From Streptomyces cupreus (GTDB lineage: Bacteria > Actinomycetota > Actinomycetes > Streptomycetales > Streptomycetaceae): 64,000 nt of DNA. The stretch spans positions 30,359 through 94,358 of the forward strand of contig NZ_JACMSF010000036.1 of assembly GCF_014257025.1 (NCBI RefSeq), read 5' to 3'. Of this stretch, positions 46,175 through 54,694 are shown piece after piece. Numbering within the stretch: position 1 is the first letter of the stretch; every line of letters begins with the position of its first letter. A program made the translations under genes and the position numbers. The notes below the pieces were generated by a model. It had not been told where the DNA came from and did no database searches. It saw only the letters and a program-made list of their open reading frames with translations.

Positions 46175-46678
46175 TTATCGGTGGTAGCCGCCGCCCTCGA
46201 TGTGCTCGGTGAGGGTGCGGGCGTCGCGCTCGTCGCCCATGAGGCGAAGGCACTGCTCATGGATGGCTCGTGAGCTGTCGGGGTGGGCCTGGATGTACTC
46301 GGCGATGCCGACGACGGCGTGGTGCAGCCGGTCCTCGGCGTCGCGTGTCTCGTAGTACGCCTCGACGGCTTCCTGGACGAGCCGTCTGCTGTCGAGGTCC
46401 AGCCCTTCCAGAGGCGGGGACATCAGCTCTTCGAGGGGCAGCTCGAAGACGCGGGCGAAGGCGAGGGCTTCGTCGACGTTGATACGGCGGCGCGGGGTGC
46501 CGTTCTCGATGCGCCAGACCGCGGTCTGGTTCATCTTGACGCCGGCCTTGGACACCCGGTCCGCCAGCTCGATCGTGCTCCATCCCCTGACCTCGCGCTC
46601 CAGCGCCACCCGGGCGGCGATGTTGCCTTCGCTGTAGAGCAGCGGCACCTCACCGCCGTCGACCTTGTCGCCTGTCAT
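46175..46678 (-). CDS. XRE family HTH regulator
   Basis: The 167-residue protein has an XRE helix-turn-helix at about residues 20-75 (WSTIELADRVSKAGVKMNQTAVWRIENG) and a helical C-terminal half (EAVEAYYETRDAEDRLHHAV). It sits between integrase and the divergent excisionase gene, the place of a lysogeny-type repressor for element mobility. It starts 21 bp upstream of int on the same strand, so it is probably cotranscribed with it. Confidence 0.88.
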   Translation of the reverse strand: MTGDKVDGGEVPLLYSEGNIAARVALEREVRGWSTIELADRVSKAGVKMNQTAVWRIENGTPRRRINVDEALAFARVFELPLEELMSPPLEGLDLDSRRLVQEAVEAYYETRDAEDRLHHAVVGIAEYIQAHPDSSRAIHEQCLRLMGDERDARTLTEHIEGGGYHR

Positions 46679-46702
46679 CGGGCCTCCATCCTGACCATCA
46701 CT

Positions 46703-46795
46703 TTCCCAATTGAAACATACGCTTGCCGATTTGGATGACCGGCGATCGTCGGGTACAACCTATGCAGACCGGATTGCCACCTAGTCGATTGGGAA
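46703..46795. promoter_or_regulatory. Inverted half-sites between the XRE repressor and excisionase genes
   Basis: TTCCCAAT (46703-46710) and ATTGGGAA (46788-46795) form a perfect inverted pair at the two ends of the divergent region. The right half overlaps the ribosome binding site of the excisionase gene; the left lies 25 bp from the repressor start. This suits repression of both genes, with possible looping. Confidence 0.55.
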
Positions 46796-46798
46796 TGC

Positions 46799-46993
46799 AT
46801 GCGATACCTGACCACCGCCGAAGTCGCCGAGCGCTACCGCACAGCGGAGAGCACCGTCCGCTACTGGCGCCAGATCGAGAAGGGGCCGCGCAGCATCAAG
46901 ATCGGCAAGCGGGTGCTGTACCCCGAGGCCGAACTGCTGCGGTACGAGCAGGCGCTGATCGACGGCCGAGACGAGTGGGGTCTGGCCTCCTGA
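46799..46993 (+). CDS. xis: Excisionase-like winged-helix protein, 64 aa
   Basis: This 64-residue protein is a MerR/AlpA-type DNA-binding module (YLTTAEVAERYRTAESTVRYW, then KIGKRVLYPEAELLRYEQ). Such small proteins next to tyrosine integrases act as recombination directionality factors. It is followed by a hairpin terminator. Confidence 0.88.
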   Translation: MRYLTTAEVAERYRTAESTVRYWRQIEKGPRSIKIGKRVLYPEAELLRYEQALIDGRDEWGLAS

Positions 46994-47017
46994 GCCGTCG
47001 GCGCCGGACACGGCAAC

Positions 47018-47045
47018 GGCCCTCGGCGCGCCAACGCCGAGGGCC
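47018..47045 (+). terminator. Hairpin terminator after the excisionase gene
   Basis: GGCCCTCGGCG (47018-47028) pairs perfectly with CGCCGAGGGCC (47035-47045) around six bases. There is no U-run. Confidence 0.7.
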
Positions 47046-47138
47046 GGAGAGTCCCCCGCACACCGCCCATCCCTGAACGAACAAGCCGACGAGGGGCTGA
47101 ACCTTGCCCGTCCTGCCCCTCGTCTGAGAGGAACGTCT

Positions 47139-48749
47139 ATGGAGGACTCTACGTCCCCCACCAACCCGAACACGGTCCCCAAGGTCAGCTGGCCCGAGGT
47201 CGCGGTCCCCGGCCAAGGCGTCCCGGGACGCCGCGGGGAGGAGCATTCTGCTGCTGCGGTGTCAGGGGACCGTCCCCGCGATGCATCCAGTCCCCGGTCG
47301 GCGCGAGCCACGGTCCCCATACCCACATCCGTTGGAAACGTGCAGGTCAGCGGCATCGGAGCGCCAACGGGGACCGGTCCCCAAGACTCTGGAGCTGCAC
47401 CAGGGGACCGCACTGGGGACCGGAACAACGGCCCTCACCTGTCGCCGGGGACCGACGTCCCCGTGGAGCGGGCCGAGCAACAAGAGCTCTCGGCCATCGA
47501 TGGCGGGACACGCGCCGGAGGCCATGAAGGCGCCGGTGCTCAGGTAGCCGCTGACGGAGTCGCGCTGCTGGACGGGTTGCGGGCAGCGATCGGCCGGTAC
47601 GTGGTGCTGCCCAGCGAGGAGGCGCTGACCGCGGTCACCCTGTGGGTGGCGGCCACGCACATCCAGACGGCTCTGCAGCACGCGCCGCGTCTTGCGGTGG
47701 TGAGCCCGACGAAGGGCTGCGGCAAGTCCCGGGTTCTGGACGTGCTCCACGAGACCGTGCACCAGCCGATGATGACGGTGAACACCTCCCCGGCGGTCAT
47801 CTTCCGCATCATCGGCAAGAACCCGCCCACCCTGCTGGTGGACGAGGCGGACACCATCTTCGGCCCCAAGGCGAGTGGTGACAGTGAGATCCTGCGCGGC
47901 CTGCTGAATGCCGGGCACCAGCGCAACCGGCCCGCCTGGCGGATCTCCGGTCCGGACCACAAACCGACTCCGTTCCCCACCTTCGCCATGGCCGCCATCG
48001 CGGGGATCGGTGACCTGCCGGACACGGTCATGGACCGGGCGGTCGTGCTGCGGATGCCGAAGCGCAAGCCGGGCGAGAAGGTCACCCCTTTCCGCTCCCG
48101 GTATTCGGTGCCCGAACTCAACGCGCTGCGTGATCAGCTGGCTGCCTGGCTGGGCCCGCTGCGCGGGCAGGCTGCCCGCAAGGTGCCGCAGATGCCGGTG
48201 GAGGACCGGGCGGCGGACACCTGGGAGCCGCTGGTCATCATCGCCGACCTGGCCGGCGGCCACTGGCCCGCCGAGGCTCGCGCTGCCTGCCTGGCCATGA
48301 CCCGCCACGAGGCGGTCCAGGACGAGCAGAGCAGCCTCAAGACGCGGCTGCTGCGCGACATCCATCGCATCTTCGCGCAGGCGGACAATCCCGAGGCCCT
48401 GGCCACCCAGGATCTGGTCGCCGCTCTGATCCAGGACGCCGAGGCCCCGTGGGCGGAGCACGGCACCAAAGGGCTGAACGCCTACCACCTGAGCAACCTG
48501 CTGCGGGACTTCAACATCAGCCCGGCCAACTACCGGTTCGACAAGGGCAGGCAGGCCAAGGCGTACATGCGCAATCGGTTCCTGGATGCCTGGGCCCGCA
48601 ACTGCCCCGACCTCGTCGAGGCGGCACCCGAGCCCGAACGCGGCGCTGCCCCTGCCCGCGTGGCCCAGGGCAGGCCGCCCGCCGCCCCGGCGGGGACGCT
48701 GCCTGTCGGCCCGCCCGGTGGCCCCGCCGGACTCAAGCGCGCTCTCTGA
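47139..48749 (+). CDS. DUF3631 domain ATPase, probable element replication/primase-associated protein
   Basis: The 536-residue protein has a disordered, Gly/Pro/Thr-rich N-terminus (about residues 1-130). An AAA-like DUF3631 domain follows, with Walker A SPTKGCGKSR (Lys196), Walker B LLVDEADTIFG and a sensor-like GIGDLPDTVMDRAVVLRM. The C-terminal KGLNAYHLSNLLRDF is a winged-helix-like end of the DUF3631 module. Relatives occur on actinobacterial plasmids and phages, often fused to primases, but no primase domain is seen here. The 5' part carries an unusual cluster of GGGGACCG motifs. Confidence 0.85.
   Translation: MEDSTSPTNPNTVPKVSWPEVAVPGQGVPGRRGEEHSAAAVSGDRPRDASSPRSARATVPIPTSVGNVQVSGIGAPTGTGPQDSGAAPGDRTGDRNNGPHLSPGTDVPVERAEQQELSAIDGGTRAGGHEGAGAQVAADGVALLDGLRAAIGRYVVLPSEEALTAVTLWVAATHIQTALQHAPRLAVVSPTKGCGKSRVLDVLHETVHQPMMTVNTSPAVIFRIIGKNPPTLLVDEADTIFGPKASGDSEILRGLLNAGHQRNRPAWRISGPDHKPTPFPTFAMAAIAGIGDLPDTVMDRAVVLRMPKRKPGEKVTPFRSRYSVPELNALRDQLAAWLGPLRGQAARKVPQMPVEDRAADTWEPLVIIADLAGGHWPAEARAACLAMTRHEAVQDEQSSLKTRLLRDIHRIFAQADNPEALATQDLVAALIQDAEAPWAEHGTKGLNAYHLSNLLRDFNISPANYRFDKGRQAKAYMRNRFLDAWARNCPDLVEAAPEPERGAAPARVAQGRPPAAPAGTLPVGPPGGPAGLKRAL
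47173..47462. repeat. Cluster of GGGGACCG/CGGTCCCC iterated motifs
   Basis: At least ten copies of GGGGAC(C/G) or its complement occur in 290 bp, including perfect palindromes GGGGACCGGTCCCC (47369-47382), GGGGACCGTCCCC (47265-47277) and GGGGAC-CGAC-GTCCCC (47447-47462). They lie in the coding sequence for the disordered N-terminus of the DUF3631 protein, which suggests a DNA site carried inside a tolerant coding region. Confidence 0.7.
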
Positions 48750-48772
48750 TCCCACCGGGGTCCGTATCACCG

Positions 48773-48890
48773 CGTCGCATCCGTCCCCGTGCAGGTCAGC
48801 GCGGGGACGGACTCTCTCGCCGGGACGGAGTTCTCCGTACCTGCCCGCGTGTCCGTCCCCGCGCTGACCAGGCATGCGACGGATGCGACG
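48773..48890. other. Long imperfect palindrome upstream of mobC/relaxase: candidate oriT
   Basis: Forty-base arms at 48773-48812 and 48851-48890 pair at 34 of 40 positions, with a 10-bp outer block and 19 of 20 in the inner half. The 38-bp centre has its own hairpin, ACGGAG-TT-CTCCGT (48825-48838). The arms contain GGGGACGG motifs related to the cluster in the preceding gene. Position just before the MobC-like and relaxase genes suits an origin of transfer, or a replication origin. Confidence 0.65.
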
Positions 48891-48931
48891 GACGTGACAC
48901 AGCCCCATCCCCTCTGCACCGGAGCACCACC

Positions 48932-49675
48932 ATGCACACCGAGAACGACACGAACCCCATTTCCTCCCGCCGCTGGGGTTGGTTCGGGCGTGACCGACGA
49001 ACAGCAGCAAGCTGGAGCGAACGAGCCCCTAATGGGGCTTCGTCCGCGCTTGCCCCCGCCCCTGGGGTGGCGGAGGAAGAGGGGGCCGGGCGCCAGCGGG
49101 CGCCCGAGCCTGGGGAAGGGGTGAACGAGCCCTGCACCACGCCTGCCGCCGACGGCGCCAAGCAGCCCGTCGCCGACTCCGTCACCCCACACGCCGAGCC
49201 GTCCGCCAATCCGCAAACTCCCGCCGCCGTTGAGCAGCCCTCGTGGCGTGAGCCCGACGCCCCCGTGCTGCCCTCGCGGATGAACCGCAAGCGCACCACT
49301 GAGAAGCGCGACCAGGAGAAGAAGATCCGCTTCACCCCGACCGCGGTCCGCCTCATCGACGCCGAGGCCAGGCGGCGCCGTCAGAAGTTCGCCGGCTTCG
49401 TCGGTGACGCCGCCCTGGCCGTCGCGCTCGGCAAGGCGGGAATGGCCGGCAGTCCGGAGGACGACCCCATCCGCCCGCTGGTGGAGGCCATCGAAGCGCA
49501 CACAAAAGCGTTGAACCGGATCGGCACTAACCTCAACCAGATCACGGCAGCCATCCACTCCGGCGCGATACCCGAGCGCACCGAGGCCGTCCTCGACCGC
49601 ATCGAGCAGGCCGCCCAGGCCAGTTACGCCCTGATGGACCGGCTCCTGGCGGAAGGGGCCGGTCATGGTGCCTGA
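48932..49675 (+). CDS. mobC: MobC-like relaxosome accessory protein
   Basis: The 247-residue protein has a disordered N-terminal half. A basic ribbon-helix-helix-type C-terminal half (KKIRFTPTAVRLIDAEARRRR) follows, with the MobC signature LNRIGTNLNQITAAIHSG around residue 200. MobC proteins melt oriT and recruit the relaxase. The start at 48932 follows GGAG. Its end overlaps the relaxase start by 11 bp. Confidence 0.85.
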   Translation: MHTENDTNPISSRRWGWFGRDRRTAASWSERAPNGASSALAPAPGVAEEEGAGRQRAPEPGEGVNEPCTTPAADGAKQPVADSVTPHAEPSANPQTPAAVEQPSWREPDAPVLPSRMNRKRTTEKRDQEKKIRFTPTAVRLIDAEARRRRQKFAGFVGDAALAVALGKAGMAGSPEDDPIRPLVEAIEAHTKALNRIGTNLNQITAAIHSGAIPERTEAVLDRIEQAAQASYALMDRLLAEGAGHGA

Positions 49676-51260
49676 CGTCTCCACCGGCTCCAGCACACTC
49701 GGCCTGATCAACTACCTCTTCGGCAAGGGGCGACGCGACGAGCACACGGACCCCCACATCGTGGCTGCCTGGGACATGGCCGGCGCCCCCGACCCCGGCC
49801 GCGACCCCACCGCCACCTACACCCAGCTCGCCCGGCGCCTGGACCACCACGTCGACCTGCGCACCCGTGAACTCGGCGGAAAGAAGCCGCCGCAGCACGT
49901 GTGGCACTGCCCCGTACGCACCGCGCCCGGCGACCGCTACCTCACCGACGCCGAGTGGGCCGAGGTCGCCCGCCGCGTCGTCGCCGCCACGGGCATCGCC
50001 CCCGAGGGCGACGAGCGGGAATGCCGATGGATCGCGGTCCGGCACGCCGACGACCACATCCACATCCTCGCGACCACCGTCCGTGCCGACGGCCGTCGCC
50101 CCCGCACGAACCGGGAAGGCTGGCGGGCACAGCGCGAATGCCGCAAGATCGAGGCCGAGTTCGGGCTGCGCCGCCTCAAGTCCGGCGACCTCACCGCCCC
50201 GCGCACCCCCACCGGCGCCGAGCGCGCGAAGGCCGAGCGCCAAGACCGGGATGAGACCGCGCGGGAGTGGCTGCGCGAGCAGGCGTACGCGGTCGCCGCC
50301 GCCGTACGCAGCATCGACGAGTATTTCACCGTGCTGCGCTCCCTCGGCATCCAGGTCAGGCCGCGCATCGGCCCCGAGACCGGCGAGGTGACCGGCTACA
50401 GCCTGGCCGCGCCCGGCGACACCGCCCGAGGCGAGCCGGTCTGGTACGGCGGCTCAAAGCTCGCCCCTGACCTGTCCTACGACCGTCTCTGCGAACGCCT
50501 TCCCACCCAGGACCTGGCCGACCGCCCTCAGCAGGTGGCAGACCCGGCCGAACCGTGGCACCGCGCCGAAACCGCCATCCGCGACGCCCACTCCGTCCTC
50601 GACTCGGGCGACGACGCCGTGGCCCAGGGTCACCTGGATGCCTTCGGTGACGCCCTCCACAACCTGGCCCTTGCCACCCAGGGCGAGCACCGGGCCGAAC
50701 TGCAAGCAGCGGCAAGGGCGTTCAACCGCGCCCGCCGCTCAGCAATCCGGGCCGACCACCAGGCAGCCACCGCCCTCCGGGAAGCCGCCAAGGAACTCGC
50801 CTATGCCACACACGATCCGGGCGGACTCGCCATCGCCCTGATCTTCGCCGCGCTCCACGTGGCGCACGCCGCCGCCAAGTGGCATGAGCAGCGCCGGCCA
50901 CGAGCAGCAGGCCGCAGCGGCCGAAGAAGCCTTCCGCCACCTGCAGGCCGGTTACCAGCAGTCCGCCCAGCCAGTCCTGGCGGATCTCACCCGTCGGGCA
51001 CCCAGCGCCACAACCTCCAGCCGCTTCGAGCAGGATCTGCGCGCAGTCCTCCCCGACCACGCCGACCGCATCCTCGCCGATCCCGCCTGGCCGGCCCTTA
51101 CCACGACCCTCGCCCGCGCCGAGTCCGTCGGCCACAACCCCCGCCGCCTCCTGTCCGAGGTCGGCGCCCGGAGGGAACTCGACAGTGCCGAGCATCCCGC
51201 CGAGGTCCTCAACTGGCGCATCACCGCTCAACCGAACAGGCGCGCTCAGGCAGCACGTAG
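49665..51260 (+). CDS. Relaxase/mobilization nuclease
   Basis: The relaxase domain occupies about residues 1-210: INYLFGKG with candidate nucleophile Tyr17, NEHTDPH-like DEHTDPHIVAAW, and the three-His motif HADDHIHIL (His127, 131 and 133). A helical region follows to about residue 406. The frame stays open to 51260, but after about 50884 its Arg/Pro/Gly-rich translation looks like an off-frame reading. The adjacent frame continues with a typical relaxase tail, so the true end is uncertain (see next entry). It nicks oriT and leads the DNA strand into the recipient. Confidence 0.85.
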   Translation: MVPDVSTGSSTLGLINYLFGKGRRDEHTDPHIVAAWDMAGAPDPGRDPTATYTQLARRLDHHVDLRTRELGGKKPPQHVWHCPVRTAPGDRYLTDAEWAEVARRVVAATGIAPEGDERECRWIAVRHADDHIHILATTVRADGRRPRTNREGWRAQRECRKIEAEFGLRRLKSGDLTAPRTPTGAERAKAERQDRDETAREWLREQAYAVAAAVRSIDEYFTVLRSLGIQVRPRIGPETGEVTGYSLAAPGDTARGEPVWYGGSKLAPDLSYDRLCERLPTQDLADRPQQVADPAEPWHRAETAIRDAHSVLDSGDDAVAQGHLDAFGDALHNLALATQGEHRAELQAAARAFNRARRSAIRADHQAATALREAAKELAYATHDPGGLAIALIFAALHVAHAAAKWHEQRRPRAAGRSGRRSLPPPAGRLPAVRPASPGGSHPSGTQRHNLQPLRAGSARSPPRPRRPHPRRSRLAGPYHDPRPRRVRRPQPPPPPVRGRRPEGTRQCRASRRGPQLAHHRSTEQARSGST

Positions 51261-51360
51261 GCAAAGCACCATCAGCGGCACGACGTCCATGTCCGCCGCT
51301 CCACGTCCTCCGGCCACACCAGTGAACATGGCGCCCGAAGAACGTGGTCGGCACCGCTGA
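50884..51360 (+). CDS. Relaxase C-terminal tail, separate coupled gene or frameshifted part
   Basis: The 158-residue frame begins at an ATG inside the relaxase frame (+1) and reads HEQQAAAAEEAFRHLQAGYQQ and DRILADPAWPALTTTLARAESVG. This kind of sequence usually ends actinobacterial mobilization relaxases (from memory). Either the relaxase is frameshifted near 50880 or the tail is made separately by translational coupling. No good ribosome binding site precedes the ATG, which favours a frameshift or coupling. Confidence 0.6.
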   Translation: MSSAGHEQQAAAAEEAFRHLQAGYQQSAQPVLADLTRRAPSATTSSRFEQDLRAVLPDHADRILADPAWPALTTTLARAESVGHNPRRLLSEVGARRELDSAEHPAEVLNWRITAQPNRRAQAARRQSTISGTTSMSAAPRPPATPVNMAPEERGRHR

Positions 51361-51425
51361 ACCCGGTCGGATGCCCTCGCCATACGGCGCGGCGGGGGCA
51401 TCGACTGTTCTGCCACGGCTTCGCG

Positions 51426-52004
51426 TCAGGCTGCTTCGGTTCCGCTTGGAGCAGCGGGTGCACCAGTCCGCACGGCGAGCAGCCGCCCGGACCACGCTCG
51501 GGCTTCGGCCAGGTGTTCAGCCTGCAGCCCGACACGGGGATCAGGCTGTACCAGCAAGGTCGCCGCGCCACGGGCGGTGCGCTCCGCGGCCCAGGAGTGG
51601 TCGAGGTCAGTGAAGTCGTCGTCAATCCACACAGCGGGGGCGTCAGCCAGCCACGCGTCGACGTAGTCGCGTTTCCACAGGTAGCCATTGGGGTGGCTTG
51701 TTGTGATCTTGGGGCGCGGGAGATCGACGTGCGGCAGGGGTGGGAGACCGAGGAGCGGTCCGATCAGAGTGGCGGCGTCCTGGCGCCAACTGGTGCACCA
51801 GACTGGCGTGACCATGCCGGTACGGATCACTTCCATGAGCATGGGGCCATGGGCGGGGTTGAGCCAGATGGTGACCGGGGCGTCGGCGCTGCGGCCAGTG
51901 GGGACGACGTCGTGGCGGGCGTGGGTGGCTGGGGTCGAGCCCTCCGCGTCGGGGAAAGGTATGAGGACGCCGTCGATGTCGAGGAGCAGGTAGGGCGGGC
52001 GCAT
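51426..52004 (-). CDS. HAD-like hydrolase
   Basis: The 192-residue protein has the HAD motif I LLLDIDGVLIPF (nucleophile Asp in DIDG), motif II-like WCTSWR and a motif IV region WIDDDFTDLDHSW. It resembles small HAD proteins related to those of RNA-repair fusions; the substrate is unknown. It is last in a leftward run of four cargo genes with little spacing. Confidence 0.8.
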   Translation of the reverse strand: MRPPYLLLDIDGVLIPFPDAEGSTPATHARHDVVPTGRSADAPVTIWLNPAHGPMLMEVIRTGMVTPVWCTSWRQDAATLIGPLLGLPPLPHVDLPRPKITTSHPNGYLWKRDYVDAWLADAPAVWIDDDFTDLDHSWAAERTARGAATLLVQPDPRVGLQAEHLAEARAWSGRLLAVRTGAPAAPSGTEAA

Positions 52005-52034
52005 CGGATTCTCCCAGGGGAGCCGGGGTGAGGG

Positions 52035-52730
52035 TCAGAGTTTGCGCGCGGTGATCAGCAGGGTGGTGGGCCAACAGCCTCCGTGGCGGGCGTCGTGGAA
52101 CTCCTTGGCCGAGGTCAGCCAGAGGCCAGCGCGGTCGAGGTGTTTCTCCCAGCGGTCGGCGTCGAAGTCCCAGCGGGCGAGGGGCAGTCGGGTGCGGTCG
52201 GGGAGGGTGACGTACTCGCGGCGCGGCCGGTCGTCGGTGGCCGGGCAGAGGCCGCCGCGTTGCGGGTGGGGAACGGAGAAGGCGAGAGTGCGGCCGGGCT
52301 TGAGGTGCTGGGCGATGGCCGGGAGTAGGAGTTCGGGGGCGACGAGCCCGATGGCACCGAAGACGGAGTAAACCGCGTCGAATTGCTCGTCTGAGGCTTG
52401 CAGGTAGTACAGAGCGTGGCCCGCCACGAAGGTGAGGCTGTTCAGCCGGCCGTAGTGCGAGCGGGCTCGACGGACCTGCAGGCCGACGAGGTCGACGCCG
52501 GTGACCTGGGCACCGTAGCGGGTGGCGAGGTGGGCGGCGTTGTGGCCGGGGCCGCAGCCGAGTTCCAGCAGCCGCTTGCGCCGCAGGTCCGGGCCGAGAA
52601 TCTCGGCGCCGGGCCCGGTGCCCGGCCGCGTGGTCCACTCCATCCGCGCGGGGACCGAGAGTGGCTCGGCAGGGTTTGCCGTGGTGCGTTGTAGGGCGTG
52701 GACGTACCAGGGGGAAGCGTGGGCGAGCAC
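52035..52730 (-). CDS. Class I SAM-dependent methyltransferase
   Basis: The 231-residue protein has motif I LLELGCGPGHNAAHLATRYG and post-I VTGVDLVGLQVRRARSHYG. The C-terminal RWDFDADRWEKHLDRAGLWL is similar to UbiE/COQ5-type enzymes. The GTG start follows immediately after the stop of the upstream kinase-fold gene, with GGAGG inside the last codons of that gene. The substrate is unknown. Confidence 0.85.
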   Translation of the reverse strand: MLAHASPWYVHALQRTTANPAEPLSVPARMEWTTRPGTGPGAEILGPDLRRKRLLELGCGPGHNAAHLATRYGAQVTGVDLVGLQVRRARSHYGRLNSLTFVAGHALYYLQASDEQFDAVYSVFGAIGLVAPELLLPAIAQHLKPGRTLAFSVPHPQRGGLCPATDDRPRREYVTLPDRTRLPLARWDFDADRWEKHLDRAGLWLTSAKEFHDARHGGCWPTTLLITARKL

Positions 52731-53642
52731 CTAGACCTCCAGGAAGTGGAGGACGTCGGTGAGGTGGCGGCGTACGGCCTTGATGTAGGCGGGGTCGGTG
52801 GCCGGGTCGTTGATCCAGCGGATGGACTGCTCCATGAACCACTCGACTGCCCACATGCGATGCCAGCCCAGGGCCCAATTCTCGGCGGTGAGCCCGCCAC
52901 GCTGGGTGAGGGCGTCGGGGGTGCCGCCGGCGGTGACGTATTGCTCCAGGAAGACCCGCAGGCGTACGGGGTCGGGGGCGTCGACAGTGCCGTGCCAGCT
53001 GGCGAGGTCGAGCAGGCCGGGGCCGGTGAAGGCGCGGGCGAAGTCCAGCAGCCGCCAGCCGTGCCGGCCGATGTGGAGGCTGGTGGGGTGGAACTCGGAG
53101 TGCACCCAGCCGAACGGAGCCACCGTCGTACCAGCCGAGCGTGTCTCGGCGGCCTGGGCGATCCGATCGAGCGCGTCCTCGACGTCGTCCGCCTCCTGCC
53201 ACCGGTCGGCCTTGCGGAGTCGGGCGAGGTGCTCCAGGGCCCGATCCGGCAGCGTGCGGAGGCGGGCCTGGTCGAGCACGGGCAGGGCGGGAGCAGTGCG
53301 AGTGCCGTGCAGGACCACGGCCGCGGCGGTGCCGTCAAGGTCGTCGGCGTCGCGGACGGCGGGGTCGAGGTCCTCCATGAGCATGCCGAGCCAGCCGTCC
53401 AGGACCGCAGAGGCGTGGAGCTGCGGGACGGGAACGCCGAGCGTGTGCGCCAAACGGAGAGCTTGATCCTCGCTGTCGAAGGGCCGCTTCGCGTACTTGA
53501 AGATCGCGGCGGTGGAGTCGGCGAAGGTAAGGCGCTCGACACCGGACATGGACCACACGCGCACCTCCTCGCGCACGGCGGTGGTGCGGCCGGCCATGGT
53601 GAGCAGGTTGTCGAGGAGTTCGGCGCTGGGGTTCGCGGTCAC
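52731..53642 (-). CDS. Aminoglycoside-phosphotransferase-fold protein with degenerate catalytic loop
   Basis: The 303-residue protein follows the APH/choline kinase fold: a strand region with AAIFKYAKRPFDSED (Lys), GWLGMLMEDLD as the hinge, VHSEFHPTSLHI in place of HxDxxxxN, and WRLLDFARAF for the DFG-like metal site. Asp and Asn of the catalytic loop are Glu and Ser here, so phosphotransfer is doubtful. GTG at 53642 follows GGAG. It is coupled to the methyltransferase. Confidence 0.75.
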   Translation of the reverse strand: MTANPSAELLDNLLTMAGRTTAVREEVRVWSMSGVERLTFADSTAAIFKYAKRPFDSEDQALRLAHTLGVPVPQLHASAVLDGWLGMLMEDLDPAVRDADDLDGTAAAVVLHGTRTAPALPVLDQARLRTLPDRALEHLARLRKADRWQEADDVEDALDRIAQAAETRSAGTTVAPFGWVHSEFHPTSLHIGRHGWRLLDFARAFTGPGLLDLASWHGTVDAPDPVRLRVFLEQYVTAGGTPDALTQRGGLTAENWALGWHRMWAVEWFMEQSIRWINDPATDPAYIKAVRRHLTDVLHFLEV

Positions 53643-53719
53643 GTGGGGGCTCCAAGGAGGTTGAGGGCGTCCAGGGCGGGCGAGAGGTGCCAGCCCGCCC
53701 CGGAGCTTGGTGTGCGGTG

Positions 53720-54469
53720 TTACGCGGCTGGGCTCACGCGGTGGGCGTAGACCTGCTCGATCCATCCGGCCTTGAAGGCCGCGAGGTCGTCACGGAAGGT
53801 GGCCATCGACGCACCGTAGGGCGCGACGACGCCACCGGTCTGGTCCGGCACGGACTGGCAGCCGTGCACAAGTCGGCCACCAAGGGCGGCGTGGGCCTTG
53901 ATGGATTCGATGCGGCGGTGCTCGTTGAACCAGCCGCCGTGGTAAACCTCGTCGAGCATGCCGCCCATCTCGTCGCTCAGGTCGAAGACGACGGAGGTGG
54001 CGGCGGGGAAGAACCAGCACGGGCCGACGTTGGAGATGTGCCCGTCCAGCTCCACCTTGTTCAGCGCCATCAGCGTGGCCGCCTCGCGCAGCATCCGCAG
54101 ATGCTCGGCGGTGATCTGCGGCAGGCCGAGGCCAGCGAGGTGCTCGTCGCGGAAGAGGTACGCGTACACCGCGTGGGCGGTGGACAGCACGTGGGCGGCG
54201 TCCGAGGTGGACTCGGCGTGGGCCTTGATGAAGTCCAGTGCGAGCTGCTCGACGGCGCTCTCAGTGCTCTCCTGCACCTCCAGGAGCTGGGACTTGACCA
54301 GCTCCCAGTCGGCGACGAGCCAGGAGCTGGACTCGAAGCGGAAGAAGTACTCGGCCGGGTCGATGGTGATGCGCCGGCCGTCGACCTGGATGCCGGGCAA
54401 GCGGCTCCAGCGCTCGTCGAACGCCTCGGGCAGCTCGACCGTGATGGCCTTGGTGTCGATGGTGGTCAC
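53720..54469 (-). CDS. Unknown protein, 249 aa, first of the leftward cargo run
   Basis: This soluble protein is not recognised. It has ITIDPAEYFFRFESSSWLVAD, a helical middle (AHVLSTAHAVYAYLFRDEHLAGLGLPQ) and NVGPCWFFPAATSVVFDLSDEMGG. The GTG start is supported by GGAG. It is divergent from the XRE-TPR regulator across 225 bp. No catalytic pattern can be named. Confidence 0.65.
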   Translation of the reverse strand: MTTIDTKAITVELPEAFDERWSRLPGIQVDGRRITIDPAEYFFRFESSSWLVADWELVKSQLLEVQESTESAVEQLALDFIKAHAESTSDAAHVLSTAHAVYAYLFRDEHLAGLGLPQITAEHLRMLREAATLMALNKVELDGHISNVGPCWFFPAATSVVFDLSDEMGGMLDEVYHGGWFNEHRRIESIKAHAALGGRLVHGCQSVPDQTGGVVAPYGASMATFRDDLAAFKAGWIEQVYAHRVSPAA

Positions 54470-54694
54470 CGTGTCTCCGTCTCTGATCGGCCGGGTTCGG
54501 GCACAGGAATGCCCGAACCCGGTGTAGGTGTACGGAACTTCGGGGGCCGCCCGGCCGAAGGGGGGAGCCTGGTCGCGGTGTCGGACCGGGGCCGGGCGGC
54601 TGATGATTAGTGAACCCTCCGTCACGCACAGTGGGTACGGTGAGAGGCAGTTGAAGCGGTATACGCGGTTTACAGCTCCTGAGCGGAGGCGATC
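54470..54694. promoter_or_regulatory. Divergent promoter region between the unknown protein and XRE-TPR regulator
   Basis: This 225-bp region carries AT-richer stretches near 54600-54670, including GATGATTAGTGAA and GAAGCGGTATACGCGGTTTAC; GTATAC resembles a -10. It is likely the control point of the flanking cargo genes. Confidence 0.4.
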
